A DNA stretch of 64,000 nucleotides from Chitinophaga pinensis (GTDB taxonomy: Bacteria > Bacteroidota > Bacteroidia > 2-12-FULL-35-15), in NCBI GenBank assembly GCA_945885475.1, contig CAMCYR010000011.1:1-64000 (forward strand), in the 5' to 3' direction. A program made the translations under genes and the position numbers. Each line of letters starts with the position of its first letter. The first letter of the stretch is position 1. This document shows positions 24,418 to 33,160 of this stretch, in pieces. Below the pieces are notes generated by a model. It was not told where the DNA came from, did not search any database, and worked only from the letters and a program-made list of their open reading frames with translations.

Positions 24418-27400
24418 ATGTATCTCAATTGTCACTCATATCATAGTCTTCGTTACGGCACAATTCCATTAAATGAATTGGTGCAGCAAGCAAAGGAGTG
24501 CAATGTAAAAGCGATGGCACTTACAGACATTAATACTGTTACTGGCATTTATGATTTTATAAAGGAATGTAAGGCTGTAGATATTAAACCGCTTGTAGGT
24601 ATAGAATTCCGTCAAGATAATAGACTACTTTTTATCGGACTTGCAAAAAACAAAGATGGTATAGGAGAAATGTGTCGCTTACTAACCAAACACAATTTCG
24701 ATAAAACGCCTTTACCAATTTATGCGCCTAATTTCAATAATGTATTTGTTATTTATCCCATAGAAAACATACCCGTAATTTTAAAAGAAAATGAATTTAT
24801 AGGCATGCGTCATGAGCAACTTTTAAAATTATTTAAATCAGAATGGAAAACGAAAATACAAAAGATAGTCATTTTCCATCCAGTTACCTTTAGAACCAAA
24901 AAAGAATTTAACCTTCATAAAATATTAAGAGCAATTGATACAAATATCATTTTATCAAAACTTACCACAAACGATTACTGTAAAACAACAGAAGTGATGC
25001 TTCCATTGGAAGATATACTTGTAAAGTATAAAGATTACCCAGAGATAATTAAAAATACGGAGCGCCTAATTGAAAATTGCAATTTTGAATTCAGTTTTAA
25101 AACTCCACGAAACAAAATGTTCTACACCAAAAGTAAATATGGAGATAAACTCCTACTTGAAAATTTGGCGCAGGAAGGTCTTATTCGCAGGTATGGCAAG
25201 AACAATAAAGAAGCTCATGCAAGAGTATTAAAAGAACTTAAAGTTATTGATGACTTAAATTTTAGTGGCTACTTTTTAATTACATGGGATATTATTCGCT
25301 ATAGTAACAGCCGAGGATTTATGCATGTGGGAAGAGGAAGTGGAGCGAATAGTATTGTTAGCTATTGTTTGGGTATTACGGATATCTGCCCTATAGAATT
25401 GGATTTATACTTTGAACGATTCTTAAATTCAAGTAGAAAAAGTCCTCCCGATTTTGATATTGATTGGTCATGGCAGGAACGCGATTATATTCTAGATTAT
25501 ATTTTTAAACGGTTTGACCCCAATCATGTAGCGTTCTGCGGTACCATTGCAGAATTTAAATATCGATCTATTTTCCGGGAGGTTGGTAAGGTGTTCGGTT
25601 TACCAAAAGAAGAATTGGATGTATTGGCTAAATCTCCCATGTCCAGCCATGATAGCAATTCAGTTGTGAAATTGGTTGAAGAATATGGGATGATGCTGGA
25701 GAAGTATCCGAACCAAAGAAGTATGCACTCCTGTGGTATTATCATCTCTGAAGAACCCATTACCAATTTTACTGCATTAGAAATGCCGCCAAAAGGCTTT
25801 CCAATAGTTCAGTTTGACATGCACATTGCTGAGGATATTGGCTTTGAAAAATTCGATATCTTAAGTCAACGTGGTTTAGGAACTATTGACGATACAGTTA
25901 AATTAGTAGAAAAGAATAGAGGGATCAAAGTAGACATTAAAGATGTTTCCATTTATAAAAACGAAGCTAAGTGTAATGAATTTTTAAGCAAAGGAAAAAC
26001 TCTTGGCTGCTTCTACATTGAAAGCCCAGCTATGCGTGGACTTTTGAGGCGTTTAAAATGCGATAACTACAAAGTATTAGTAGCTGCATCAAGTATTATC
26101 CGTCCTGGTGTTGCTCAAAGTGGAATGATGAAAGAATATATTTTCCGTCACAATAATCCTGATAAGTTTGAATATTTCCATGAAGTATTTAAAGAACAAC
26201 TTGGTGAAACCTACGGTGTGATGGTTTATCAGGAGGATGTAATTAAAATTGCTCTGCACTATGCAGGACTTGAACCTGCATATGGAGATATTTTACGCAG
26301 AGCAATCAGCGGGAAAAGTAGATCACTCAAAGAACTTAATACAGTGAAGGAGCAATTTTTTATTTCGTGTGAAAAGAAAGGACATCCATTAAAGCTTAGT
26401 GAAGAAGTATATCGACAAATTGAATCCTTTGCAGGATACTCTTTTTGTAAAGCGCACTCCGCTTCATACGCTGTAGAAAGTTATCAAAGTCTTTATTTAA
26501 AAGTTTATTATGGAATAGAGTTTATGGTTTCAGCAATAAATAATGGTGGTGGTTTTTATCGAGCGGAGATTTATGTTCATGAAGCAAAGATGTCGGGCGC
26601 AGCCATTCATAATCCATGCGTTAACAAAAGCTTTTATCACACTACAGTTTATGGAATAGATGTCTATTTAGGCTTTATGCATTTAAAAAGTTTAAATTCT
26701 ACTCTAGCGAATTCAATCGTAGAAGAAAGGGAACAAAATGGTGATTACAAATCACTTGAAGATTTCATAAATCGAATTCAAATAGGCATTGAAGGAATGC
26801 AGACTTTAATATTTATTGGAGCTTTTCGTTTTACAGGCAAAACAAAAAATGAATTAGTGCTTGCAGCAAGATTGCTACTAGTAAACTTTAAACCTGAGAA
26901 TAGAAATTTAATGCTGCTACAAGAGCCGATAAAAGAATATAAATTGCCAGTCTTAGAGCGTTGTGATTTTGAAGATGCATTTGATGAAATTGAAATTTTA
27001 AGTTTTCCGGTTTCTTGTTCACCCTTTGATCTACTAAAAACTAAATACAGAGGAGATATTATGGCAAAAGACCTTTTAATCCATCACAAAAAGCAAGTTA
27101 AAATGCTTGCTTACTTAGTTTCAACAAAGCAAGTGCCCACAAAGTTGGGAACAATGTACTTTGGAACTTGGATTGACGCTGAGGGTGACTATTTTGATAC
27201 TGCACATTTTGCAAATAGCTTAGTAAATTATCCGTTTAAAGGAGGAGGATGTTATTTGTTACTAGGAATAGTAGAAGTTGATTTTCATTTTCCAACCATA
27301 ACAATTAGTAAGATGGAAAAAATGCCATTTATTCCTGATCCACGATATTCGCATGCAAGCGGAAGGCAATTCAAAGTACATCAACAAATCAAAGAAGATG

Positions 27401-27465
27401 TTAGCTCAACTCACCGTGCGCCTTATCCGAGCGAAAGTGGTTTGCCGAGACACAAAATGAAATAA
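24418..27465 (+). CDS. short DnaE-type DNA polymerase III alpha subunit (error-prone, DnaE2-like)
   Basis: A 1015-residue C-family polymerase, clearly shorter than replicative DnaE of Bacteroidota (about 1,200 or more residues). The N-terminal PHP domain begins NCHSYHSLRYG. The palm active site is PPDFDIDW (Asp345, Asp347, Asp349), preceded by HVGRGSGANSIVSY. The finger region contains RRAISGKSRS and KAHSASYAVESY. An OB-like segment lies near the C-terminus, but the long tail that binds tau appears missing. One base separates it from dinB, so the two are one operon and likely act together in translesion synthesis under the S24 repressor. No imuA or imuB is present. Confidence 0.88.
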   Translation: MYLNCHSYHSLRYGTIPLNELVQQAKECNVKAMALTDINTVTGIYDFIKECKAVDIKPLVGIEFRQDNRLLFIGLAKNKDGIGEMCRLLTKHNFDKTPLPIYAPNFNNVFVIYPIENIPVILKENEFIGMRHEQLLKLFKSEWKTKIQKIVIFHPVTFRTKKEFNLHKILRAIDTNIILSKLTTNDYCKTTEVMLPLEDILVKYKDYPEIIKNTERLIENCNFEFSFKTPRNKMFYTKSKYGDKLLLENLAQEGLIRRYGKNNKEAHARVLKELKVIDDLNFSGYFLITWDIIRYSNSRGFMHVGRGSGANSIVSYCLGITDICPIELDLYFERFLNSSRKSPPDFDIDWSWQERDYILDYIFKRFDPNHVAFCGTIAEFKYRSIFREVGKVFGLPKEELDVLAKSPMSSHDSNSVVKLVEEYGMMLEKYPNQRSMHSCGIIISEEPITNFTALEMPPKGFPIVQFDMHIAEDIGFEKFDILSQRGLGTIDDTVKLVEKNRGIKVDIKDVSIYKNEAKCNEFLSKGKTLGCFYIESPAMRGLLRRLKCDNYKVLVAASSIIRPGVAQSGMMKEYIFRHNNPDKFEYFHEVFKEQLGETYGVMVYQEDVIKIALHYAGLEPAYGDILRRAISGKSRSLKELNTVKEQFFISCEKKGHPLKLSEEVYRQIESFAGYSFCKAHSASYAVESYQSLYLKVYYGIEFMVSAINNGGGFYRAEIYVHEAKMSGAAIHNPCVNKSFYHTTVYGIDVYLGFMHLKSLNSTLANSIVEEREQNGDYKSLEDFINRIQIGIEGMQTLIFIGAFRFTGKTKNELVLAARLLLVNFKPENRNLMLLQEPIKEYKLPVLERCDFEDAFDEIEILSFPVSCSPFDLLKTKYRGDIMAKDLLIHHKKQVKMLAYLVSTKQVPTKLGTMYFGTWIDAEGDYFDTAHFANSLVNYPFKGGGCYLLLGIVEVDFHFPTITISKMEKMPFIPDPRYSHASGRQFKVHQQIKEDVSSTHRAPYPSESGLPRHKMK

Positions 27466-27851
27466 TTTGCACCTTTAATATAAAGTAGATAGCCATGTAT
27501 TACGAAACCTCCGCTCCTTAAAGAATTTCCTCAGGTCGCTTTAGTCGACTATTTACATCAACAGCATTAAAGTTAAAAAAAAATTGTGCTATTTTCTCTA
27601 GCATAAATTTTCAATGAGGTTTGCCTTCTTCTTGGTTCTCTTCATTTACATGTCACCATTAAACTATCCTATATTTATAATTTGTTTATTGAAGAAAGCT
27701 AGAACCATCTGATTTAAATTCAAACAGGAGAATCATAAAAATTAAACAATCACACGCTAATTTATATCAAACCTTGTTCATCAATTAAAATATGCTTATA
27801 ATTATAACGTTAAATATACGCTTGCCAATAGCCTGATAAAAAATATCAAAA
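27466..27851. other. intergenic region without a recognisable gene
   Basis: No convincing open frame on either strand. An imperfect 12-bp inverted repeat (arms about 27580-27591 and 27599-27611, GTGCTA/TAGCAT core) followed by TTTTC could be a weak terminator for the dinB-dnaE operon. No consensus -7 element was found for the downstream gene. Confidence 0.4.
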
Positions 27852-29546
27852 ATGGAAAACAAAAAAAGAAGAGATTTTATAAAATCAATGGGATTATTGG
27901 GACTTGCATCTGCAATTACGTCTCCGATCAGAACAATAGCAGGAATTACAGAACAAGATCCATCGCCGAAAAACGATTTAATAGGAAGAAAATCCACAAC
28001 AATAAGTATACTTCAAACTACCGATGTACATTGCCAAATTCATGCACATGATGAATTATTCTGGGAAAACAACAAAGCCGTATTCAGGAAGACCGGTGGC
28101 TATGCAAATCTGGCTGCGATGTTAAACAACCTGAAATCGAAAAATCCGAATACATTTACAATCGACACGGGTGATATGTTTCAGGGCAGCGAACTTAGTG
28201 TAAAAACAACAGGAAAAGCATTTGTGCCGATTTTAAACGCCTTGAATTACGACCTATATCTGCCTGGTAATTGGGAAGTGATCTATGGCAAAAGAAATAT
28301 GCAAACATTAATGGGTGCATTAAATGCACCAAAGATTTCTGCAAATATGTATCATGATTTAGGTGAAGGAAAAAAAGGCGAACTTATTTTCCAACCCTAT
28401 CATATCTGGAATATTGCTGGTGCTAAAATTGGATTTATAGGGTATACAGACCCATTGGTACCTCTTCGCCAAAGTCCTAATTACAGTAAAGGAATTATCT
28501 ACACAAAACCGGAAGAAAATTTAGCGCATTATGTTGATGTTTTAAAGAATCAAGAACAATGCAGTTACGTGATTATTCTTGCACACTTAGGATTGTCGCA
28601 ACAGATCTCTTTAGCAAACATGCCTGAGTGCGAAGGTGTAAATTATATTTTAGGTGGCGATACACATGAAAGGGTTCGCAAACCAATCGTATGTACCTAT
28701 TCAAAAGTTGTCGAACCAGGCGCATTTGGTTCCTTTATTGGGAAATTAGACTTGACAATAGAAAACGGGAAAGTAATAAAGGATACATACGAGCTATTGG
28801 AAGTAACAGCAGCTAAATTAATACCGGACAAAAACATCCAAACTATTTTGGATGAGAATGAAGCTACATTCAAAGAGCACATCAATCAAATTGTAGGGTA
28901 TAGCACGATTCCCTTGTATCGGTATTTTGTTGTAGAAAACCCAATTGATACAATGATCTTAAATGCACTAAATTGGAAATTTCCTGAAATAGACATTGTT
29001 CTTTCAAATGGCTTTCGTTTTTGCCCTCCTCTGACAACACCGGATATAACAGGAAATATTCCAATTACAAATGGCTTTATTTTCGACATGCTACCGGTAG
29101 ACAGTACAGTGAGGACAGCAAAAGCAAGCGGTAAACAATTGAGAGAATGGCTGGAGAAGGAACTTAACAATGTATTTTCAAAAGATGCATCCAAACGTTT
29201 TGGTGGTTGGGTGATAAAATTCAAGGGGATGGAAGTACGTTTTAATGCGTTTGCAGAAATGGGCAAAAGAGTTCAAAGTGCTACGATTAAAGGAAAAGAA
29301 TTAGAATCCGAAAAGTTTTATAGTATTCTTGCATGTGAACGCGATGGTGACCCAGTTGATATGCTTTGCCGAATGAAGGGCGTTGTAGATCCTAAAAATA
29401 CAACATCTACTTTACATTCCTTAATGCTTGACTATTTAAAAGTAAATTCACCAGTAACTCCCACTCCTGCAAAAAATGCAATAATATTAGATGCACCTGA
29501 TACATTACTTTCTCAGGTTACAGGGGTAGATTATGAATTCAGATAA
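27852..29546 (+). CDS. Tat-exported SoxB/5'-nucleotidase-family metallohydrolase
   Basis: A 564-residue protein with a twin-arginine signal (KKRRDFIKSMGLLGLASA). It has the two-domain layout of the 5'-nucleotidase/SoxB family. Metal motifs in order are QTTDVHCQIHAHD, DTGDMFQGSE, PGNWEVIYG, IILAHLGLS and GGDTHERV; the C-terminal substrate domain contains SNGFRF. The usual GNHE motif reads GNWE: the catalytic histidine position is Trp, as in SoxB thiosulfohydrolases (GHWE), which suggests a non-nucleotide substrate. A thiosulfate dehydrogenase lies about 12 kb away. The alternative is an ordinary nucleotidase with altered activity. It appears monocistronic. Confidence 0.75.
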   Translation: MENKKRRDFIKSMGLLGLASAITSPIRTIAGITEQDPSPKNDLIGRKSTTISILQTTDVHCQIHAHDELFWENNKAVFRKTGGYANLAAMLNNLKSKNPNTFTIDTGDMFQGSELSVKTTGKAFVPILNALNYDLYLPGNWEVIYGKRNMQTLMGALNAPKISANMYHDLGEGKKGELIFQPYHIWNIAGAKIGFIGYTDPLVPLRQSPNYSKGIIYTKPEENLAHYVDVLKNQEQCSYVIILAHLGLSQQISLANMPECEGVNYILGGDTHERVRKPIVCTYSKVVEPGAFGSFIGKLDLTIENGKVIKDTYELLEVTAAKLIPDKNIQTILDENEATFKEHINQIVGYSTIPLYRYFVVENPIDTMILNALNWKFPEIDIVLSNGFRFCPPLTTPDITGNIPITNGFIFDMLPVDSTVRTAKASGKQLREWLEKELNNVFSKDASKRFGGWVIKFKGMEVRFNAFAEMGKRVQSATIKGKELESEKFYSILACERDGDPVDMLCRMKGVVDPKNTTSTLHSLMLDYLKVNSPVTPTPAKNAIILDAPDTLLSQVTGVDYEFR

Positions 29547-29682
29547 CAGAAAAATGAATTAGTTTTGAATTAACAAAAACACTCCTTAGTGAAAAGTTCA
29601 AATTACTTTGACGACATACAAAAAATTTGATCTTCATATCCGTTTATTTCATTTTTAGTTTTATGTCTACTTCATTTACACG

Positions 29683-29920
29683 CTAAAGTTCAACGTTGCT
29701 TGCTATTTTTACGGTACAGGAGTAAAATACTTCCTGATCCTATTCTAGTATACTTTCAAAGGCGATTGTATGCATCTCCTTAATTCCGCTAAGAGTTTAA
29801 TGCATTACTTTTTTTGCCCTTGCTGTTAGTTCTATGAAACGCTCTCTTTGGTCATTAGGATTGACTGAACGTTATAAGCGTATAGAAATGTCGGTCCACA
29901 CCCGTGTGTTCAGACTTTTT
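29683..29920 (-). pseudogene. decayed MarR-family regulator fragment
   Basis: Reading the minus strand gives RSVNPNDQRERFIELTARA, then KKVMH, a stop, TLSGIKEMHTIAFESILE, a stop and DQEVFYSCTVKIASNVEL. The R-x-x-N-P-x-D-x-R-x-x-x-x-x-L-T pattern is the wing and following helix of MarR-type regulators. At least three in-frame stops and no N-terminal half mark it as a remnant. It lies in the 550-bp gap between the SoxB-like gene and GH92. Confidence 0.5.
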
Positions 29921-30099
29921 ACTCAATGCCCCAAAATAACTTTTACTAATTACTACCATAAATTTCTATAAAGGCATGCCTTGATTAATTTTTTTGTTTT
30001 CTTCTGACAACATGGAAGAAAGGTAGTTGGAACTATTAATAGTTGACAATGTTAACTATTAACAAGTACAAAAGAGAGATCAATGTTCAGGAAAACAAT

Positions 30100-33000
30100 T
30101 TATTTAATAGCTATTTCGTCAATAAAAATAAAGGCATCACCTCCTGCACCTTGATGCCACGGGGGCAAAACACCAAAATTGTAAGCTTTTATTTTTACAT
30201 ACCGCGTTTTTATCTCATCTGTCTTTGCCGTAAGATTCTGTATTCGGATATCAAAGTCATTTGCATTAATCGTATTCTCAACAGTACCAGCTAATTTAAA
30301 ATTGATATTATCAGACGATGTATAATAGTCTACTTTAGTCGGCATCAAAATCCATGCGCGTGTATCCTGTAAAAAGCTTGTACTAAAAGTAGTAATGGCT
30401 TGTTCTTTTTTCAGATCTATGATGCATTCAAAATCTTGGGACTGATATCCTTGCCACTCACCCTTACGCCAATTTACTTCACCTTTTACGCCATCTATAA
30501 TTCCTTTGTCACCGCCTGCAGTGTATTGAGGATTGTATTTAGAAACTATATTTATGTCCCAGTTGTTGGGTCGTTTATAATAATGTGACACAACAGCATT
30601 ACTGAGCATCTTCCTGGATGGAGAAATTTCTTTTACAGCATACGCGGCTAAGGTGTCGGTTTTGACGATATAAAATGGTTTCAGATATTCTTTCGTTGTA
30701 CTGTATTGATTATTATACAGATTCTCAGAACTCATCAGCCCATTTGATTCTAACGTATAATAAATTTTGGTATTCTTCTCATTCGTAATTAATTCTATTT
30801 TCAAACTATCTTCAAACACTTTTGAATCTGATTTAACAATAGGAACAATAGTTATCTCTTTATCAGAAACACCATTATTATAATTATGGAAATAAAGGGG
30901 ATCAGCAATAAATAAATTCGAATCAGGCACTGTGTTAGGATTTGAAGACATTTCAAAAACGAGCATACTATTACTTTTATTATTTTCAGGATAATAGATA
31001 TCAGCATAGCTAAACTTATTTTCTTTAACCGGTACTTTATTCATCTTTGCAGATTTAATATATCGATTTTGATCTGACAGATTGTTTGATTTTATTTCAA
31101 ATACTTTCCCATTTTCTAAATTAATTTTAACATTACTAAATAATGGAGTTCCAATTTGAAATTGAGCATCACCAGGACAAACTTGATAAAAACCCATCGA
31201 GCTCAAAACATACCAAGCACTCATTTGTCCGCAATCTTCATTTCCAATTAATCCATCGGGAGTATTTTTGTAAAAATCATTCAATAATTGATAAATATGT
31301 TCTTGCGTTTTCCAAGGTTTTCCAATGTAGTTGTATAAATAAGCGATGTGATGACTCGGTTCATTACCATGGGCGTACTGTCCAACTAATCCTGTTATAT
31401 CAACTTGTTCGCGACCAGTAGTTTGAGAAGAAGTACTGAACAACTCATCTAATTTAGCATCAAATTTATGAGCCCCACCCATTTGCTCTACTAAGCCATA
31501 AACATCATGGGGAACGAAAAACGTGTATTGCCATGCGTTTGCCTCTGTAAAATTATTATTTACTTCGCGAGGTTCAAAGGGAGATAGCCAACCGCTATTT
31601 TTCTTTGGTCGCATAAAACCTGTTCTTGGATCAAAAACATTTTTCCATGATTGAGAGCGCCTCATAAAATTTGCATAATCTCCATAATTTGATGTATGCT
31701 CAGCAATTTGAGCGATGCACCAATCATCATAAGCATACTCCAATGTTTTCGAGACGCTTTCGTGTTCATCATCCATACTTATAAATCCATTCTGCTTATA
31801 AGCCTTTAGTCCTAAATGATCAAGTGTTGCACTATGTCTCATGGCTTCAAATGCCAAATTCATGCTGTATTTAAGTTTGGGGTCATAATTCAATATGCCT
31901 TTGGCTGCAGCATCAGCAATAACACTAACAGAATGATAACCGATCATACAATCGGTTTCATTGCTTGCTAACTCCCACACAGGTAATCTTCCACCTTGTT
32001 TGTACTGCTCTAAAAAAGTATATACAAAATCTTGGGTTCGTTTACGGTCAATGATAGTATAAAGTGGATGAGCAGCACGAAACGTATCCCATAAAGAAAA
32101 AACAGAATAATACGTAAAGCCTTCAGCTTTATGAATCTTATTATCACGTCCGCGGTAGATGCCATCAACATCCATAGCAATATTCGGTTGAATCATAGTA
32201 TGATACAATGCGGTATAGAAAATGCTTTTCCTTTCCTTATCGCTAGACGTCACTTCAATTTTACTTAGCTCTTTATTCCAAAGAGCTACCGCTTCTTTTT
32301 TTACTTTATTAAAATTCCAATGCGACAATTCAGTCTTTAAATTTTTGCGCGCACCATCAATATTGACATTAGATATACTTACCTTAATATATACAACTTC
32401 TCCCTTTTTAACATCAGCTGAAACACTGACCTTAAGATTATTTCCTTTGAAAATAGGATCCGTTGCATTTTTTTGACCAAAAGGAACGTTATCATATTCG
32501 GCTTTTGAAAGGTTGACTTTAAATCCTTTACTAAATACAATCTTTGCATATATATACTGATCCTTTGCCCACGCTTCACTTCTTCTGTATATTTCCAACG
32601 TTGAGTCGTTAATAATTTCTACTTCCCCATCGATCAATTTATCACGATGGTTTAAATCGATAATGAAGTTTGCTTTCCCTGCTTTATTGAAAGTATATTT
32701 ATGAAAACCGACTCTCGTTGTAGAAGTCAACTCAACATCGATATCATCATCCTCTAATTTCACAAAATAATAACCGGCAGCAGCTCGTTCATTTTTATGA
32801 GAGAATTTTGATGCATATTTTTTAGCATCGAAACTTGGTGCTCCCATCATGGGCATTAAAGCGATATCTCCATAATCACTGCATCCTGTACCGCTTAAAT
32901 GTGTATGCGAAAATCCATATATTAAAGAATCACTGTAATGGTAACCGCTACAACCATCCCAACTACCATCTATACGTGTGTCCGGAGAGAGTTGCACCAT

Positions 33001-33159
33001 CCCAAAAGGAACGGTTGCTCCTGGAAATGTATGACCATGCCCACCGGTTCCTATCATTGGATTAACGAATTCTGAATAATTTTGCTGAGCAAATGAGAGC
33101 GTTAAAGAATAAAATATTGCCGAAACCGACAGAAGTAAAAAACGTGAATATTTTTTCAT
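30100..33159 (-). CDS. GH92 alpha-mannosidase with C-terminal CHB_HEX_C-like and discoidin-like domains
   Basis: A 1019-residue secreted exo-alpha-mannosidase. The ATG at 33159 gives the signal peptide MKKYSRFLLLSVSAIFYSL and follows the previous stop by one base. GH92 hallmarks include NPMIGTGGHGHTFPGATVPFGMVQLSPD, cited here as NPMIGTGGHGHTFPGA and VPFGMVQLSPD, and YSVFSLWDTFRAAHPL, GNEPSHHIAYLY and IGNEDCGQMSAWYVLS. The usual GH92 core is ~720 residues. The extra C-terminus resembles a chitobiase C-terminal module (IYYTLESNG) and an F5/8-type carbohydrate-binding fold (YYTSSDNINFKL). It removes mannose from N-glycans using calcium. It follows a GH2 beta-mannosidase in one operon. Confidence 0.92.
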   Translation of the reverse strand: MKKYSRFLLLSVSAIFYSLTLSFAQQNYSEFVNPMIGTGGHGHTFPGATVPFGMVQLSPDTRIDGSWDGCSGYHYSDSLIYGFSHTHLSGTGCSDYGDIALMPMMGAPSFDAKKYASKFSHKNERAAAGYYFVKLEDDDIDVELTSTTRVGFHKYTFNKAGKANFIIDLNHRDKLIDGEVEIINDSTLEIYRRSEAWAKDQYIYAKIVFSKGFKVNLSKAEYDNVPFGQKNATDPIFKGNNLKVSVSADVKKGEVVYIKVSISNVNIDGARKNLKTELSHWNFNKVKKEAVALWNKELSKIEVTSSDKERKSIFYTALYHTMIQPNIAMDVDGIYRGRDNKIHKAEGFTYYSVFSLWDTFRAAHPLYTIIDRKRTQDFVYTFLEQYKQGGRLPVWELASNETDCMIGYHSVSVIADAAAKGILNYDPKLKYSMNLAFEAMRHSATLDHLGLKAYKQNGFISMDDEHESVSKTLEYAYDDWCIAQIAEHTSNYGDYANFMRRSQSWKNVFDPRTGFMRPKKNSGWLSPFEPREVNNNFTEANAWQYTFFVPHDVYGLVEQMGGAHKFDAKLDELFSTSSQTTGREQVDITGLVGQYAHGNEPSHHIAYLYNYIGKPWKTQEHIYQLLNDFYKNTPDGLIGNEDCGQMSAWYVLSSMGFYQVCPGDAQFQIGTPLFSNVKINLENGKVFEIKSNNLSDQNRYIKSAKMNKVPVKENKFSYADIYYPENNKSNSMLVFEMSSNPNTVPDSNLFIADPLYFHNYNNGVSDKEITIVPIVKSDSKVFEDSLKIELITNEKNTKIYYTLESNGLMSSENLYNNQYSTTKEYLKPFYIVKTDTLAAYAVKEISPSRKMLSNAVVSHYYKRPNNWDINIVSKYNPQYTAGGDKGIIDGVKGEVNWRKGEWQGYQSQDFECIIDLKKEQAITTFSTSFLQDTRAWILMPTKVDYYTSSDNINFKLAGTVENTINANDFDIRIQNLTAKTDEIKTRYVKIKAYNFGVLPPWHQGAGGDAFIFIDEIAIK

Positions 33160-33160
33160 T

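Noticed and set aside
30043-30294. 83-codon plus-strand frame at the GH92 3' end
   Set aside because: It is antisense to the conserved GH92 C-terminus and has no recognisable features.
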